Shown here: positions 18,700 through 30,662 of the stretch, piece by piece
Layout of the letters: every line of letters starts with the position of its first letter
Numbering within the stretch: the stretch's first letter is position 1
Origin: [Mycobacterium] manitobense
GTDB lineage: Bacteria > Actinomycetota > Actinomycetes > Mycobacteriales > Mycobacteriaceae
NCBI RefSeq assembly: GCF_025821665.1
Contig: NZ_JACKSJ010000022.1
Span: 1-52,284, forward strand
Reading direction: 5' to 3'
DNA length: 52,284 nucleotides
Notes under the pieces: generated by a model
What the model was told of the DNA's origin: nothing
Seen by the model: only the letters and a program-made list of their open reading frames with translations
Databases searched by the model: none
Made by a program: the position numbers and the translations under genes

Positions 18700-20169
18700 T
18701 CAGCCGCCGTTGCCCTCGAGCTTCGACCGCACGCCCTCCTCGACATTCTTGCCGAGTTCGGCGTCGACGTTGCGCCAGTACTCGAACACCCGCGACAGCA
18801 CCGGTTCCCGCACGCCGTCGGTCACATGCCCGATGATGTTGTGCGCCAGCCGGTCCCGCTGGTCGTCGTCGAGCACCTCGCGGACCATGGTGCCGGCCTG
18901 GCTCCAGTCGTCGTCCTCGGCGCGCAGCGTGTAGGCCGCCCGGACCATGTCGCCGTCGGACATCCAGTGCGCCTCGGTGCCGCGGGCCGGGTCGGCGTGC
19001 GCGCCGCCCATCGAGTTCGGCACGTACACCGGGTCACTGGTGAGACGCATCCGCATCGCACCGTCCTTGGAGTAGCTGCGCACCTCGACCTTCGGCTCGT
19101 TCACCGGGATCTGCTTGTAGTTCACCCCGAGGCGGTGACGGTGCGCGTCGGCGTAGGAGAACCCGCGGGCCAGCAGCATCTTGTCCGGGGACAGGCCGGT
19201 GCCGGGCACGATGTTGTTCGGCTCGAAGGCCGCCTGCTCGATCTGGGCGTGGTAGTCGGTGACGTTGCGGTTCAGCGTCATCCGGCCGACGTCGATCAGC
19301 GGGTAGTCGCTGTGCGGCCACACCTTGGTCAGGTCGAACGGGTTGATGCGATAAGTCTTGGCGTCCTCGAACGGCATGATCTGCATCTTCAGCGTCCAGC
19401 TCGGGAAGTCGCCCTCCTCGATCGAGTCGTAGAGGTCGCGCTGGTGGTAGTCGGCGTCCTCGCCAGCGAGCCGGTCAGCGTCCTCCTGGGTCAGGAAATC
19501 GACGCCCTGATCAGTCTTGAAGTGGTACTTCACCCAGAACATCTCGTCGTCGGCGTTGACCCAGCTGTAGGTGTGGCTGGAGTAGCCGTTCATGTGCCGC
19601 CACGTCTTGGGGATGCCGCGGTCACCCATCAGCCACGTCACCTGGTGTGCCGACTCGGGCACGAGCGTCCAGAAGTCCCACTGCATGTGGTGGTCGCGCA
19701 GGTTGTTGGCCTGCATCCGCTTCTGGCTGCGGATGAAGTTCTGGAACTTCATCGGGTCGCGCACGAAGAACACCGGGGTGTTGTTGCCCACCATGTCGAA
19801 GTTGCCCTCGGAGGTGTAGAACTTCAGCGCGAATCCGCGCGGGTCGCGCCAGGTGTCGGGGCTGCCCCGCTCCCCCGCGACGGTGGAGAACCTCGCGACC
19901 ATCTCCGTCTTCGCGCCGGGCTGGAACACCGCCGCCTTGGTGAACCGGCTCACGTCGTTGGTCACCTCGAAAACGCCGAATGCGCCGCCGCCCTTGGCGT
20001 GGGGCTGCCGCTCCGGGATGCGCTCCCGGTTGAAGTTCGCCATCTGCTCGATCAGGTAGTGGTCCTGCAGCAGGATCGGGCCGTCGGGTCCGACGGACAG
20101 CGAGTACTCGTCACTGGGCACCGGGTTGCCGGCGTCGTTGGTGGTGAAGTTGTTCTCGGTGGCGGTCAT
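18700..20169 (-). CDS. katA: Monofunctional haem catalase
   Basis: Dismutates hydrogen peroxide. 489 residues, i.e. a small-subunit (clade 3 type) catalase. Distal His57 is in [13 protein letters not shown], the distal Asn in [11 protein letters not shown], and the proximal haem Tyr in [15 protein letters not shown]. The clade pattern is supported by [20 protein letters not shown]. It follows the Fur-type repressor on the same strand, separated by 168 bases that contain a long perfect hairpin. The gene pair resembles the furA-katG arrangement but with a monofunctional catalase in place of KatG. Confidence 0.96.
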   Translation of the reverse strand: MTATENNFTTNDAGNPVPSDEYSLSVGPDGPILLQDHYLIEQMANFNRERIPERQPHAKGGGAFGVFEVTNDVSRFTKAAVFQPGAKTEMVARFSTVAGERGSPDTWRDPRGFALKFYTSEGNFDMVGNNTPVFFVRDPMKFQNFIRSQKRMQANNLRDHHMQWDFWTLVPESAHQVTWLMGDRGIPKTWRHMNGYSSHTYSWVNADDEMFWVKYHFKTDQGVDFLTQEDADRLAGEDADYHQRDLYDSIEEGDFPSWTLKMQIMPFEDAKTYRINPFDLTKVWPHSDYPLIDVGRMTLNRNVTDYHAQIEQAAFEPNNIVPGTGLSPDKMLLARGFSYADAHRHRLGVNYKQIPVNEPKVEVRSYSKDGAMRMRLTSDPVYVPNSMGGAHADPARGTEAHWMSDGDMVRAAYTLRAEDDDWSQAGTMVREVLDDDQRDRLAHNIIGHVTDGVREPVLSRVFEYWRNVDAELGKNVEEGVRSKLEGNGG

Positions 20170-20282
20170 CGTGGTCGTTCATCTCCTCGGGGAACAGGCG
20201 GCCGTGGGGGCTGGACCGCGGACGCGCGGGCGCGTCACCTTCGGGGTGTACCCGAAACCGTGATCATGGATGCACGAAACGA

Positions 20283-20318
20283 CGAGACGCCCCGGCGCGG
20301 GGGCGACGGGGCGTCTCG
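20283..20318. terminator. Perfect 12-bp stem-loop between fur and katA
   Basis: CGAGACGCCCCG (20283-20294) pairs perfectly with CGGGGCGTCTCG (20307-20318) around a 12-nt G-rich loop. On the minus strand it begins 20 bases after the fur stop and is followed by TTTCGTGC. It could terminate fur transcription, or serve as an attenuator or RNA-processing site that sets different fur and katA levels. Confidence 0.65.
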
Positions 20319-20337
20319 AAGGGCTGCAGAGAAACGT

Positions 20338-20787
20338 CTAGGCGGACATGTCGGCCGGTCCGGCGTCGCGGCAGTCGGCGCACACGCCCCAGAACACGAC
20401 CTCGGCACGGTCGACGACGAAGCCGTCGGTGTCGGCGGGCACGAGGCAGGGTGCCGCGCCGACCACGCACTCCACGTCGGCGATGCGTCCACACGACCGG
20501 CAGACCAGGTGGTGATGGTTGTCGCCGGTGCGGGTCTCGTAGCGGGCCGAGGGGCCGGCCGGCTCGAGCCGGCGCACCAGCCCGGCTTCGGTGCACGCCC
20601 GCAGCACGTCGTACACGGCCTGGGTGGACACCGAGCCGAGCCGGCGCCGGACCTCTCCGGCGACCTCGTCGGCGGTCGAGTGCGGTGTGGCGACCAGCGC
20701 GTCGAGCACCGCGATCCGCGGGGCCGTGACGCGCATGCCGGCAGCCCGCAGCAGGGCGCGGGAGTCGGCGTCGTGGATCGCGGTCAC
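20338..20787 (-). CDS. furA: Fur-family transcriptional repressor (FurA/CatR-like)
   Basis: 149 residues from GTG 20787. The N-terminal winged helix (RAAGMRVTAPRIAVLDAL, SVSTQAVYDVLRACTEAGLV) is followed by the dimer/metal half with the regulatory-site region DNHHHLVCRSCGRI. Two CxxC pairs (CRSC, CADC) form a likely structural zinc site. Such regulators sense metal-catalysed oxidation or peroxide and repress catalase genes; katA directly downstream fits. The GTG lies 5 bases after a CATACT -10 box with TTGACT at -35, so the mRNA appears leaderless, as I recall for mycobacterial furA. An operator-like dyad overlaps this promoter. Confidence 0.9.
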   Translation of the reverse strand: MTAIHDADSRALLRAAGMRVTAPRIAVLDALVATPHSTADEVAGEVRRRLGSVSTQAVYDVLRACTEAGLVRRLEPAGPSARYETRTGDNHHHLVCRSCGRIADVECVVGAAPCLVPADTDGFVVDRAEVVFWGVCADCRDAGPADMSA

Positions 20788-20792
20788 ACCAT

Positions 20793-20826
20793 CGAGTATG
20801 CCCTCAATCTGGATCGAGTCAAGATT
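20793..20826 (-). promoter_or_regulatory. fur promoter with Fur-box-like dyad
   Basis: On the minus strand TTGACT (-35), a 16-base spacer and CATACT (-10, 20793-20798) lead directly to the GTG at 20787. The 21-bp dyad at 20806-20826 has arms AATCTnGA and TCnAGATT around five bases and covers the -35 box. This is the expected layout for Fur autorepression. Confidence 0.65.
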
Positions 20827-20833
20827 AGGTGCG

Positions 20834-21238
20834 TCACGGCCGAGCCGGGGCGGTGGTCGTCGGCGCATCGGGGGCAGCCGGCCGCTGCGGCCCGAAGCCG
20901 GGACCGCCGGGACCGAAGGGGGGGCCGCCCCGCTCCGGACCGCCGGGGCCCATCATCGGCGGCGGTCCGCCGTGGTGCATCATCACGCGGTCACCGTGGC
21001 CGGGCCCGCCGCGGTGGCCGCCGCCGTCGGAGGCCTTGCCGAGGATGAAGCCGGAGAAGAAGACCACCGCGACGATGAACACGACGCCTGCGACGATGCC
21101 GACCCAGGCGGCGGCGGTGGTGACGCGGCTGCCGCGCCGCGGTTCGCGCGCGATCACCGGCGCGGTCGATTCGGTGACGACGGGACGCGTTGCCGGTCCG
21201 GAGGATGCCGGTTCGGAGGATGAAGGTGTTTCGGTCAT
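20834..21238 (-). CDS. Pro/Gly-rich single-span membrane protein, hypothetical
   Basis: 134 residues. The N-terminal part is Ser/Thr/Pro-rich and ends in basic residues (REPRRGSR). One membrane helix follows (AAAWVGIVAGVVFIVAVVFF, then SGFILGKA). The C-terminal 60 residues are almost only Gly, Pro, His and Met (HRGGPGHG, MMHHGGPPPMMGPGGP). The low-complexity tail should be extracytoplasmic, and its His/Met content could bind metal, but that is inference. The position resembles that of the proline-rich Rv3705A/Rv3706c proteins. The stop lies 46 bases before the fur start. Confidence 0.7.
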   Translation of the reverse strand: MTETPSSSEPASSGPATRPVVTESTAPVIAREPRRGSRVTTAAAWVGIVAGVVFIVAVVFFSGFILGKASDGGGHRGGPGHGDRVMMHHGGPPPMMGPGGPERGGPPFGPGGPGFGPQRPAAPDAPTTTAPARP

Positions 21239-21329
21239 GACTCACAGCCTGCAAGCGGTGGTGAAGCGCTGATCCAGAATCAGCTATGAATCCGCTGTGA
21301 GCGTGTACACCGGCTCGTAGTCTCACGCC

Positions 21330-22032
21330 ATGGCGACCTTTGCCCTGGTCCACGGCGGCTGGCACGGCGCATGGTGCTGGGAGTCGCTCGCTCCCGTGCT
21401 GGAGCGCCATGGGCACACGGTCGTCACGATGGACCTCCCGTGCGACGACGCGTCCGCGAGTCTGGACACCTATGCCGATGTCGTGTGCGCTGCCCTCGAA
21501 GGCAGCGGCGACGACGTGGTGCTGGTCGGGCATTCCCTGGGCGGCCACACGATTCCGTTGGTCGCGGCCCGACGGCCGATCCGGCATCTGGTCTATCTCT
21601 GCTCGGTCGTCCCGAGGATCGGCAGCAGCGTGATGGACCAGGCGACCGACGAGCCGGACATGTGGAACCTCGGCTTCATTCAGGGGCTGACCGTCGACGA
21701 ACACGATCGGCAGGTATGGGTCGATCTCGAGGTGGCCCGCAGGCACCTCCTCGCAGACTGTGACGACAACACCGCGACCGCCGCGATCGGCCGGCTTCGA
21801 CCGCAGGCCGATCACCCGATGGCGCAGACCTTTCCGCTGGCCGAACTCCCAGCGATCGGCTGCACGTACATCGTCTGCACCGACGACCAGATGATCAACC
21901 CCGAATGGTCTAGACGGGTGGCACGCGATCGGCTCGGCGCCGACGTCGTCGAGCTCCCCGGCAGCCATTCGCCGTTCCTGTCCCGCCCGCAGGCCCTCGC
22001 GGAGGTACTGCTCGACTTGGTGCAGCCCGGAA

Positions 22033-22046
<14 letters not shown>
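21330..22046 (+). CDS. Alpha/beta-fold hydrolase
   Basis: 238 residues. The oxyanion segment is HGGWHGAWCW, the nucleophile elbow GHSLGG, the acid likely in CTDDQM and the catalytic His in LPGSHSPFLSRP. The overall pattern matches the salicylate-esterase/MES-like group of small serine hydrolases. TAGTCT (21318-21323) stands 6 bases before the ATG with no Shine-Dalgarno, so a leaderless mRNA is likely. Its 3' end overlaps the convergent DUF4185 gene by 14 bases. The substrate is unknown. Confidence 0.88.
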
Positions 22047-25488
<3,442 letters not shown>

Positions 25489-25597
25489 TGTCAGGCCTTT
25501 CAGGTGCGGATTGGTCGCACACAAGGATAAGGGGTCGGAGCATCCGGTTTTTCCCTCCGGCGGGCAGGTGTGATGCACACACACTCGGTAGCGTCGT

Positions 25598-26236
25598 GTG
25601 GTGGCCGACCCGCCGACTGATCGCACCGCCCAGACCCGGGTGCCCATCCATCCCGACCTCGCCGCGAGGTGGAGTCCGCGCGCCTTCGATCCGGCCGCAG
25701 CACTCGCCGACGAGGAGGTCACCGCGCTGCTCGAGGCGGCCCGCTGGGCGGCGACGTGGGGGGCGCGCCAGCCGGTGCGGTTCGTGGTCGGACGGCGCGG
25801 CGACCCGACGTTCACCGCCCTGGCCGCCGCGCTCAAACGGGGAAACAGCTACGCCCACGCAGCGGGTGCGCTGATCCTGGTGTGCGCCGACGAGGGCGAG
25901 GACGACCGGACGGCGCACTACGCGGCGCTCGATGCCGGCGCGGCGATCGCCAACCTGAGCGTCGAGGCGGTGTCGCGGCGGCTGATCGCCCACCCGATGG
26001 CCGGCTTCGATGCGGACGCGGCCCGTCGCGACTTCGGCGTCCCCGAGGGTGTCCGGCCGTACGCCGTGGTCGCCGTCGGCTCGCTCGGTGACTACGCGGG
26101 CGCCGACGAGAAGATCGTCGAACGCGACTCGCTGCCCCGCCGCAGGCTCCCGCTCGAGGAGATCGCGTTCGCCGGCGCCTGGGGCAAGCCTGTCCTACTT
26201 CCAGAGGGTGTCGAACGACGTCACGGAATGCCCTAG
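25598..26236 (+). CDS. Nitroreductase-family protein
   Basis: About 212 residues of the FMN-dependent nitroreductase fold. The start region [15 protein letters not shown] carries the family R-S-x-R-x-F/Y-like FMN-phosphate motif in the RWSPRAF form. The helix [26 protein letters not shown] and the late SLEEI-like [10 protein letters not shown] are typical. It would reduce quinones or nitro compounds with NAD(P)H. GTG codons at 25598 and 25601 are both possible; TAGCGT (25589-25594) favours 25601 as a leaderless start. The 3' end overlaps the convergent GntR gene by 42 bases. Confidence 0.82.
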   Translation: MVADPPTDRTAQTRVPIHPDLAARWSPRAFDPAAALADEEVTALLEAARWAATWGARQPVRFVVGRRGDPTFTALAAALKRGNSYAHAAGALILVCADEGEDDRTAHYAALDAGAAIANLSVEAVSRRLIAHPMAGFDADAARRDFGVPEGVRPYAVVAVGSLGDYAGADEKIVERDSLPRRRLPLEEIAFAGAWGKPVLLPEGVERRHGMP

Positions 26237-26920
26237 CGAGCGGGCGCTCAGCGCTCGGATCGCGCGCCGTTCGACGACCTCGAAACTGATTCCGACGTGT
26301 TCGTGCAGCGCTTCGCGGCCGGCCTCGAGTTCGTCGTCGAGCAGCAGTTCTACGATCTGCAGGTGCTCGGCGATGGTCGCCGTGACGCGCTCCTCTGTGA
26401 TGAAGTCGTACATCCGGATCAGCCGGATGCGCCTGTTCAGATTGTCGAGCGCCCCGACCATCGCCATGTTCCCCGAGGCGGCCGAGAGCTCGATGTGGAA
26501 CGCCTCGTCGAGCAGCACCATGTCGGCCTCCGGCGGAGGCGGGCTGGCCTCGAGTTCGCGCCACTGCGCACGCAGCGCGGACAACCGCTCCTTGTCGTAG
26601 CGCAGTTCAGAGGTCTCCAGGATCCGGGTGATCCCCCGCAGTTCGATGGTGATCCGCAGTTCGTAGAGGTCACGGACGCCCGCGATGTCGAGTGCCACCG
26701 GGTAGTACCCGTCCGGCCTGCGTTCCAGCATGCCGTCGGCGTGCAGCCGCACCAGCGCCTCGCGCAACGGAGTGCGGCTGACGTTGAGCGCGTCACACAG
26801 CTGCGACTCGACGAGCCTGGTGCGGTCGTCGATCTCGCCGGTCATCAACTTCTTGCCGAGGTCGACGTACACCCGGTCGCGCAGGGAGGCCGGCTCGTCG
26901 ACCGCGGCTGGTGCCACCAT
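26195..26920 (-). CDS. GntR-family (FadR/FCD) transcriptional regulator
   Basis: 241 residues. The N-terminal winged helix includes LRDRVYVDLGKKLMTGEI and the recognition helix SRTPLREALVRLHADGMLERR. The C-terminal all-helical FCD domain keeps the metal/ligand pattern of Asp and His residues (LDEAFHIEL, ATIAEHLQIV, ALHEHVGIS). A strong AGAGGAGGA precedes the ATG. It is the third gene after the NCS1 permease and the cysteine hydrolase on the same strand, with a 51-base gap. It is the best candidate to bind the GTATAC array upstream of the permease (29077-29118), because FCD regulators often recognise such short palindromes. Confidence 0.87.
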   Translation of the reverse strand: MVAPAAVDEPASLRDRVYVDLGKKLMTGEIDDRTRLVESQLCDALNVSRTPLREALVRLHADGMLERRPDGYYPVALDIAGVRDLYELRITIELRGITRILETSELRYDKERLSALRAQWRELEASPPPPEADMVLLDEAFHIELSAASGNMAMVGALDNLNRRIRLIRMYDFITEERVTATIAEHLQIVELLLDDELEAGREALHEHVGISFEVVERRAIRALSARSLGHSVTSFDTLWK

Positions 26921-26971
26921 GCGTTGATGTCCTCCTCTGTGAAACGGCCGGCACTGCCGGGCTCCCTCCGA

Positions 26972-27706
26972 TTATCCCGCGGACGCCACCCGTGGTGCGC
27001 TGATCGACCGGCCCGCCATCTGATCGAGGGCCGCCAGCACCGCCTCGGTGGTGGCGTGGGCGCCGAACACCCCGCCCTGCATCGTGATCATGTTCAGGGC
27101 GGCCACATGGTTGCCGTAGTCGGTGGCGCCCGTGGCGTCGGAGACCACCAGGCATTCGTACCCCCTGTCGTTGGCGTCGCGCATCGTGGTGTGGACGCAC
27201 ACATCGGTGGTGATTCCGGTGAAGATGATGTGCGTCACGCCGTTGCTGCGCAGGATCAGTTCGAGGTCGGTGGCGTAGAAGCTGCCCTTGCCCGGTTTGT
27301 CGATCACGGGTTCACCGGGCAGCGGCGCCATCTCCGGCACGATCTGCCATCCCGGCTCGCCGTGGGTGAGGATGCGGCCGCATGGTCCGAGAGCCCCGAT
27401 CTCCGCGCCGATCCGGGCGGAGCGCCACCGCTTGTTGGCCGGCAGGTCCGACAGATCCGGCCGGTGGCCTTCTCGCGTGTGGATGACGAGCAGCCCGGCG
27501 GCACGGGCCGCGGCCAGGATCTGCTGGGCCGGGCCGAGTGGGGTGCGGACCAGCGACAGGTCGTAACCCATGGTGTCGACGTACCCGCCCTTGCCGCAGA
27601 AGTCGACCTGCCAGTCGATGTTGATCAGAGCCGTTCGGCCGGAGGGGATGTGGCCGTCGTAGGGCCATGTGTAGGGATTGGCGTCGACGGTGACCGGTGT
27701 GCTCAT
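26972..27706 (-). CDS. Isochorismatase-fold cysteine hydrolase, biuret hydrolase-like
   Basis: 244 residues. The Asp-Lys-Cys triad of the cysteine hydrolase family is present: Asp in [16 protein letters not shown], Lys in [14 protein letters not shown], Cys in [17 protein letters not shown]. The segments [15 protein letters not shown] [33 protein letters not shown] and [12 protein letters not shown] closely resemble rhizobial biuret hydrolase as I remember it, more than RutB ureidoacrylate amidohydrolase. It would release ammonia from biuret or a related ureide. Its ATG overlaps the permease stop (ATGA), with GGAGAG 5 bases upstream, so import and hydrolysis are translationally coupled. No allophanate hydrolase is in the window. 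Confidence 0.8.
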   Translation of the reverse strand: MSTPVTVDANPYTWPYDGHIPSGRTALINIDWQVDFCGKGGYVDTMGYDLSLVRTPLGPAQQILAAARAAGLLVIHTREGHRPDLSDLPANKRWRSARIGAEIGALGPCGRILTHGEPGWQIVPEMAPLPGEPVIDKPGKGSFYATDLELILRSNGVTHIIFTGITTDVCVHTTMRDANDRGYECLVVSDATGATDYGNHVAALNMITMQGGVFGAHATTEAVLAALDQMAGRSISAPRVASAG

Positions 27707-29061
27707 GCGTTCTCTCCGCTCAGGACGGGCTGGGCGACGGGCGCGCCGGCCGGGACGGCGGAGCCGCGCACCGCGTAGGTCAGCAGCGTGAACGCGACGG
27801 CCCCGGTGAGCATGGCGACCACAGCGTCGGACAGCTGCGGCGCGTAGAAGTGCGTCGCCAGGGCCACCGCGGCCCCGATCGCCCACGCGGCGAACGGCTT
27901 CCAGTACAACCCACCGCGTGCGGGTGCCCGCTTCGACGCGAAGACCAACTGATCGAGGATGATGATGACACCGATCGGCGGTACGAGGACACCGAGGATG
28001 TTGAGCCAGGTCGCGAAGTACGACCAGATGCCGGCCACCGCAGCGACGGTGCCGAGGATACCGAGCACGATCGTCAACTGCCGCATGGTCTTTCCGGTGA
28101 TGTTGCCGAAGCCGACGGCACCGTTGTACAGGCAGTGCGCGCACACGCTGCCGAGGTTCACGAACACGAAGACGATGGCCAGCGGCACGAGGATCCCGCC
28201 GCCGCCCACCAGGACGTGCAGGAAGTCACCGCCGGTGGTGTCGGCCGCCGCCGAAGCGCCGAGTGCCACCACCAACGCCCCGACCAGCTGGGCGATGAAG
28301 TAGGCGACGGGGAACGCCGCGAAGGCCGCCAGCGCGCCCTGCCTGCCGCTGCGGGCCCACCTCGTGAAATCCGCGGTCATGGTGCCCGAGTCCGCGAAGC
28401 ACGCGATCACCATCGTCACCGCCACGCCGAAGCTGAACGCGCTCGCACCCGCGCCACCGCTGTATGAGAACGCCGAATCGAATCCGGTGTCGCCGGCCGC
28501 CAACACGACGGCGACCACGCCAAGCGGCACGAACAGCGCCGAGGCGACCACCCCGATCCAGGAGATCGCCCGGATGCCGACGAACGTGAGTGCGACGAAG
28601 AGCAATCCGGCCAGCAACGTGATCCAGGTGGCGCTCCAGCCCATCGAGACGTTGAGCGTGGAGCCCACCATTCCGGTCTGGAACGCGAACCAGCCGATCA
28701 CCAGAACGGACAGGAACCCCGACACGATGCGAAACCCTCTGGCGCCGAACGTGTCCGCCGCGGTCAGCGCGAAGTTCTTCCCCGACCCGCCCGCGAGGTA
28801 GCTCAGGGTCCCGACGTACCCCATCAGGATGAGATCGCCGACGACGATCGCGAGGAGCCCCGTGACGAAGCCCAGGTTGTAGACGACGATGCCCGAGAAG
28901 ACCGCCGACGTCATGATCATCGGAAAGCCGACCCAGACTGCCGACACCGCGAACAATGACTTGCGGGCGGACGCGGGGACGGGTTCGTTCTCGTACTCCT
29001 CGCCGAGGCCCGACTCATCGGGGCCGGCGGCTGTTGTCGGTGTTTCCACGGCTTCGCTCAT
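27703..29061 (-). CDS. NCS1-family purine/cytosine/ureide permease
   Basis: 452 residues from ATG 29061, with about 12 membrane segments of the LeuT-like NCS1 fold. The pre-TM1 region [22 protein letters not shown] and the TM3 segment [15 protein letters not shown] are typical of CodB/cytosine-permease-like members. It should import a nucleobase, hydantoin, allantoin or biuret-like compound with a cation. It is the first gene of a permease-hydrolase-GntR operon. The reading frame extends upstream to 29211, but that extension crosses the operator array and is hydrophilic, so it is rejected. No clear Shine-Dalgarno precedes the ATG. Confidence 0.87.
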   Translation of the reverse strand: MSEAVETPTTAAGPDESGLGEEYENEPVPASARKSLFAVSAVWVGFPMIMTSAVFSGIVVYNLGFVTGLLAIVVGDLILMGYVGTLSYLAGGSGKNFALTAADTFGARGFRIVSGFLSVLVIGWFAFQTGMVGSTLNVSMGWSATWITLLAGLLFVALTFVGIRAISWIGVVASALFVPLGVVAVVLAAGDTGFDSAFSYSGGAGASAFSFGVAVTMVIACFADSGTMTADFTRWARSGRQGALAAFAAFPVAYFIAQLVGALVVALGASAAADTTGGDFLHVLVGGGGILVPLAIVFVFVNLGSVCAHCLYNGAVGFGNITGKTMRQLTIVLGILGTVAAVAGIWSYFATWLNILGVLVPPIGVIIILDQLVFASKRAPARGGLYWKPFAAWAIGAAVALATHFYAPQLSDAVVAMLTGAVAFTLLTYAVRGSAVPAGAPVAQPVLSGENA

Positions 29062-29076
29062 TTCGCATCGGAGGCG

Positions 29077-29118
29077 GGATACCGATCTGTATCCACTGCT
29101 GTATACAGTGAGGTATAC
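29077..29118. promoter_or_regulatory. Four GTATAC-like elements at exact 12-bp spacing (putative GntR operator array)
   Basis: GGATAC (29077), GTATCC (29089), GTATAC (29101) and GTATAC (29113) start exactly 12 bp apart. GGATAC-N6-GTATCC is a perfect inverted repeat, and GTATAC is itself palindromic. The array begins 15 bases upstream of the permease ATG and must overlap its promoter. GTATAC-type half-sites are common for FCD/GntR regulators, one of which ends this operon. Confidence 0.7.
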
Positions 29119-29141
29119 GAATTGCCGCTCTGTTTCTGCTG

Positions 29142-29201
29142 GTGAACGCTTCGTTACAAGCAGCGTGCGACCGACCGCGACATCGTTTACGCATCCGCAA
29201 C
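29142..29201. promoter_or_regulatory. Two AC-N9-AC elements, possible GlnR sites upstream of amt
   Basis: TTTACGCATCCGCAAC (29186-29201) fits the actinobacterial GlnR pattern nTnAC-N6-GnAAC and the AC-N9-AC core. The minus strand of 29142-29157 reads GTAACGAAGCGTTCAC, again AC-N9-AC. The two are 44 bp apart, a whole number of helical turns. amt genes are well-known GlnR targets, but the assignment is by eye. Confidence 0.45.
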
Positions 29202-29294
29202 ACCACGACACTGTCCGCGTAACAGAAACGTCGGTTACTGCCAGTGAACGGACCCGACTGAGCGGTCCGCATCACTTCCAGGAGTAACTGACCA

Positions 29295-30557
29295 ATGGAC
29301 GTAGTGGACACTGGCACCACGGCATTCATGCTGTGTTGCATCATCGGGCTGACCCTCATGATCCCGGGCCTTGCGCTGTTCTACGGCGGCATGGTCTCGG
29401 TCAAGAGCTCGACCAACATGATGATGATGACCTTCGGTGCGGTCGCCGTCGTCGGCGTGCTGTGGGTGCTGTTCGGCTTCTCGATGGTCTTCGGCACCTC
29501 GTACGGCGGCTTCGTCGGCAGCTTCACCGAATTCGACGGCATGACCGACCTGCTGGAGTCCCAGACCACCATCTCGGGCCTGCCGGTAAGTCTGTTCGCC
29601 ATCTTCCAGGCCCTGTTCGCGGGGATCACCGTCGCGCTGATCTCCGGTGCGGTGGCCGACCGGATGAAGTTCGGCGCATGGATGCTGTTCGCCACGGTGT
29701 GGGCCGTGCTGGTGTACTTCCCCGTCGCGCACTGGGTGTTCGCGTTCGACGGAGTGGTCACCGAGAACTCGGTCGGGGGCTGGATCGCCAACAGCCTCAA
29801 GGCCATCGACTTCGCCGGTGGTACCGCTGTGCACATCAATGCAGGCGCCGCCGCGCTGGCCGTGGCGATCGTCCTCGGCAAGTCGGCGATGTTCGGTCAG
29901 CTGCGCAAGCCGCACAACGTGCCGCTGACCCTGCTCGGCGCCGGTCTGCTGTGGGCCGGTTGGTATGCCTTCAACGGCGGATCGGCTCTGGCCGCTGGCA
30001 ATTCGGCGGCGATCGTCATGGTCACCACCTTCGTCGCGACCTGCGCCGCCACGCTGGCCTGGCTCGCCGTCGAGAAGATCAAGGACGGCCACGTCACCGG
30101 CGTCGGTGCGGCGTCGGGCGCCATCACCGGCCTGGTGGCCATCACCCCCGCCTGCGGTTCGGTCACCCCGGTCGGCGCGATCTTCGTCGGCGCCATCGCC
30201 GGCGCGATCTGCGTGTACGCCGTCGGCCTGAAGTCGAAGTTCGGCTACGACGACTCGCTCGACGTCGTCGGCGTCCACCTGGTCGGCGGGCTGATCGGCA
30301 CGCTGCTGATCGGCTTCTTCGCCAGCGAGGGCATGCCCAACGCCACCAACGGCCTGTTCTACGGCGGCGGTGTCGACCAGCTGTGGAAGCAGGCGGTCGC
30401 CGCCTTCGCGGTGATGGCGTACTCCTTCGTGGTCGCGTTCGCGATTGCCTTCGTACTGAAGAAGACGATGGGCATCCGCATCTCGCCCGAGGAGGAGGAG
30501 CAGGGCATCGACGCGAAGTTCCACCGCGAGTCGTCCTACGACATGGCACCTGTGTGA
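29295..30557 (+). CDS. amt: Ammonium transporter
   Basis: 420 residues with 11 predicted membrane helices. Amt/Rh landmarks are FYGGMVSVKSSTNMMMM, the pore His region FAGGTAVHINAGAAAL and VGVHLVGGLIGTLLIGFF with the second His. The C-terminal tail (KKTMGIRISPEEEEQGIDAKFHRES) is the PII-responsive type that couples monomers. AGGAG lies 10 bases before the ATG. It imports ammonium and, as is known for Amt proteins, methylammonium, which makes its position before a GmaS-like gene notable. A hairpin follows the stop, so the next genes probably have their own promoter. Confidence 0.95.
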   Translation: MDVVDTGTTAFMLCCIIGLTLMIPGLALFYGGMVSVKSSTNMMMMTFGAVAVVGVLWVLFGFSMVFGTSYGGFVGSFTEFDGMTDLLESQTTISGLPVSLFAIFQALFAGITVALISGAVADRMKFGAWMLFATVWAVLVYFPVAHWVFAFDGVVTENSVGGWIANSLKAIDFAGGTAVHINAGAAALAVAIVLGKSAMFGQLRKPHNVPLTLLGAGLLWAGWYAFNGGSALAAGNSAAIVMVTTFVATCAATLAWLAVEKIKDGHVTGVGAASGAITGLVAITPACGSVTPVGAIFVGAIAGAICVYAVGLKSKFGYDDSLDVVGVHLVGGLIGTLLIGFFASEGMPNATNGLFYGGGVDQLWKQAVAAFAVMAYSFVVAFAIAFVLKKTMGIRISPEEEEQGIDAKFHRESSYDMAPV

Positions 30558-30563
30558 TCTGAC

Positions 30564-30602
30564 GCCGGCCGGCACGGGTTCACCCCCGCACCGGCCGGCT
30601 TT
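30564..30602 (+). terminator. Rho-independent-type terminator after amt
   Basis: GCCGGCCGG (30564-30572) pairs with CCGGCCGGC (30591-30599), with a nested CGGG/CCCG step in the loop, followed by TTT. It lies 6 bases after the amt stop. Confidence 0.75.
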
Positions 30603-30662
30603 CGCATGCCAGCCGAGTTTCCTATCGTGATACTTTGATTCTCAGCAAGAGACAGGACCCGT

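Noticed and set aside
20149..20184. Overlapping upstream ATG directly after GAGGAG before katA, out of frame
   Set aside because: The ATG abuts the ribosome site with no spacing and would give only about 23 residues; no support for translation.
18292..21048. Long plus-strand open frame (over 900 codons) opposite ohr, katA and fur
   Set aside because: Composition is Val/Gly/His/Arg low complexity typical of antisense to high-GC coding sequence; the minus-strand genes have clear motifs.
29062..29211. N-terminal extension of the NCS1 permease by 50 codons
   Set aside because: It would run through the GTATAC array, is not membrane-like, and the ATG at 29061 begins the normal hydrophilic NCS1 N-terminus.
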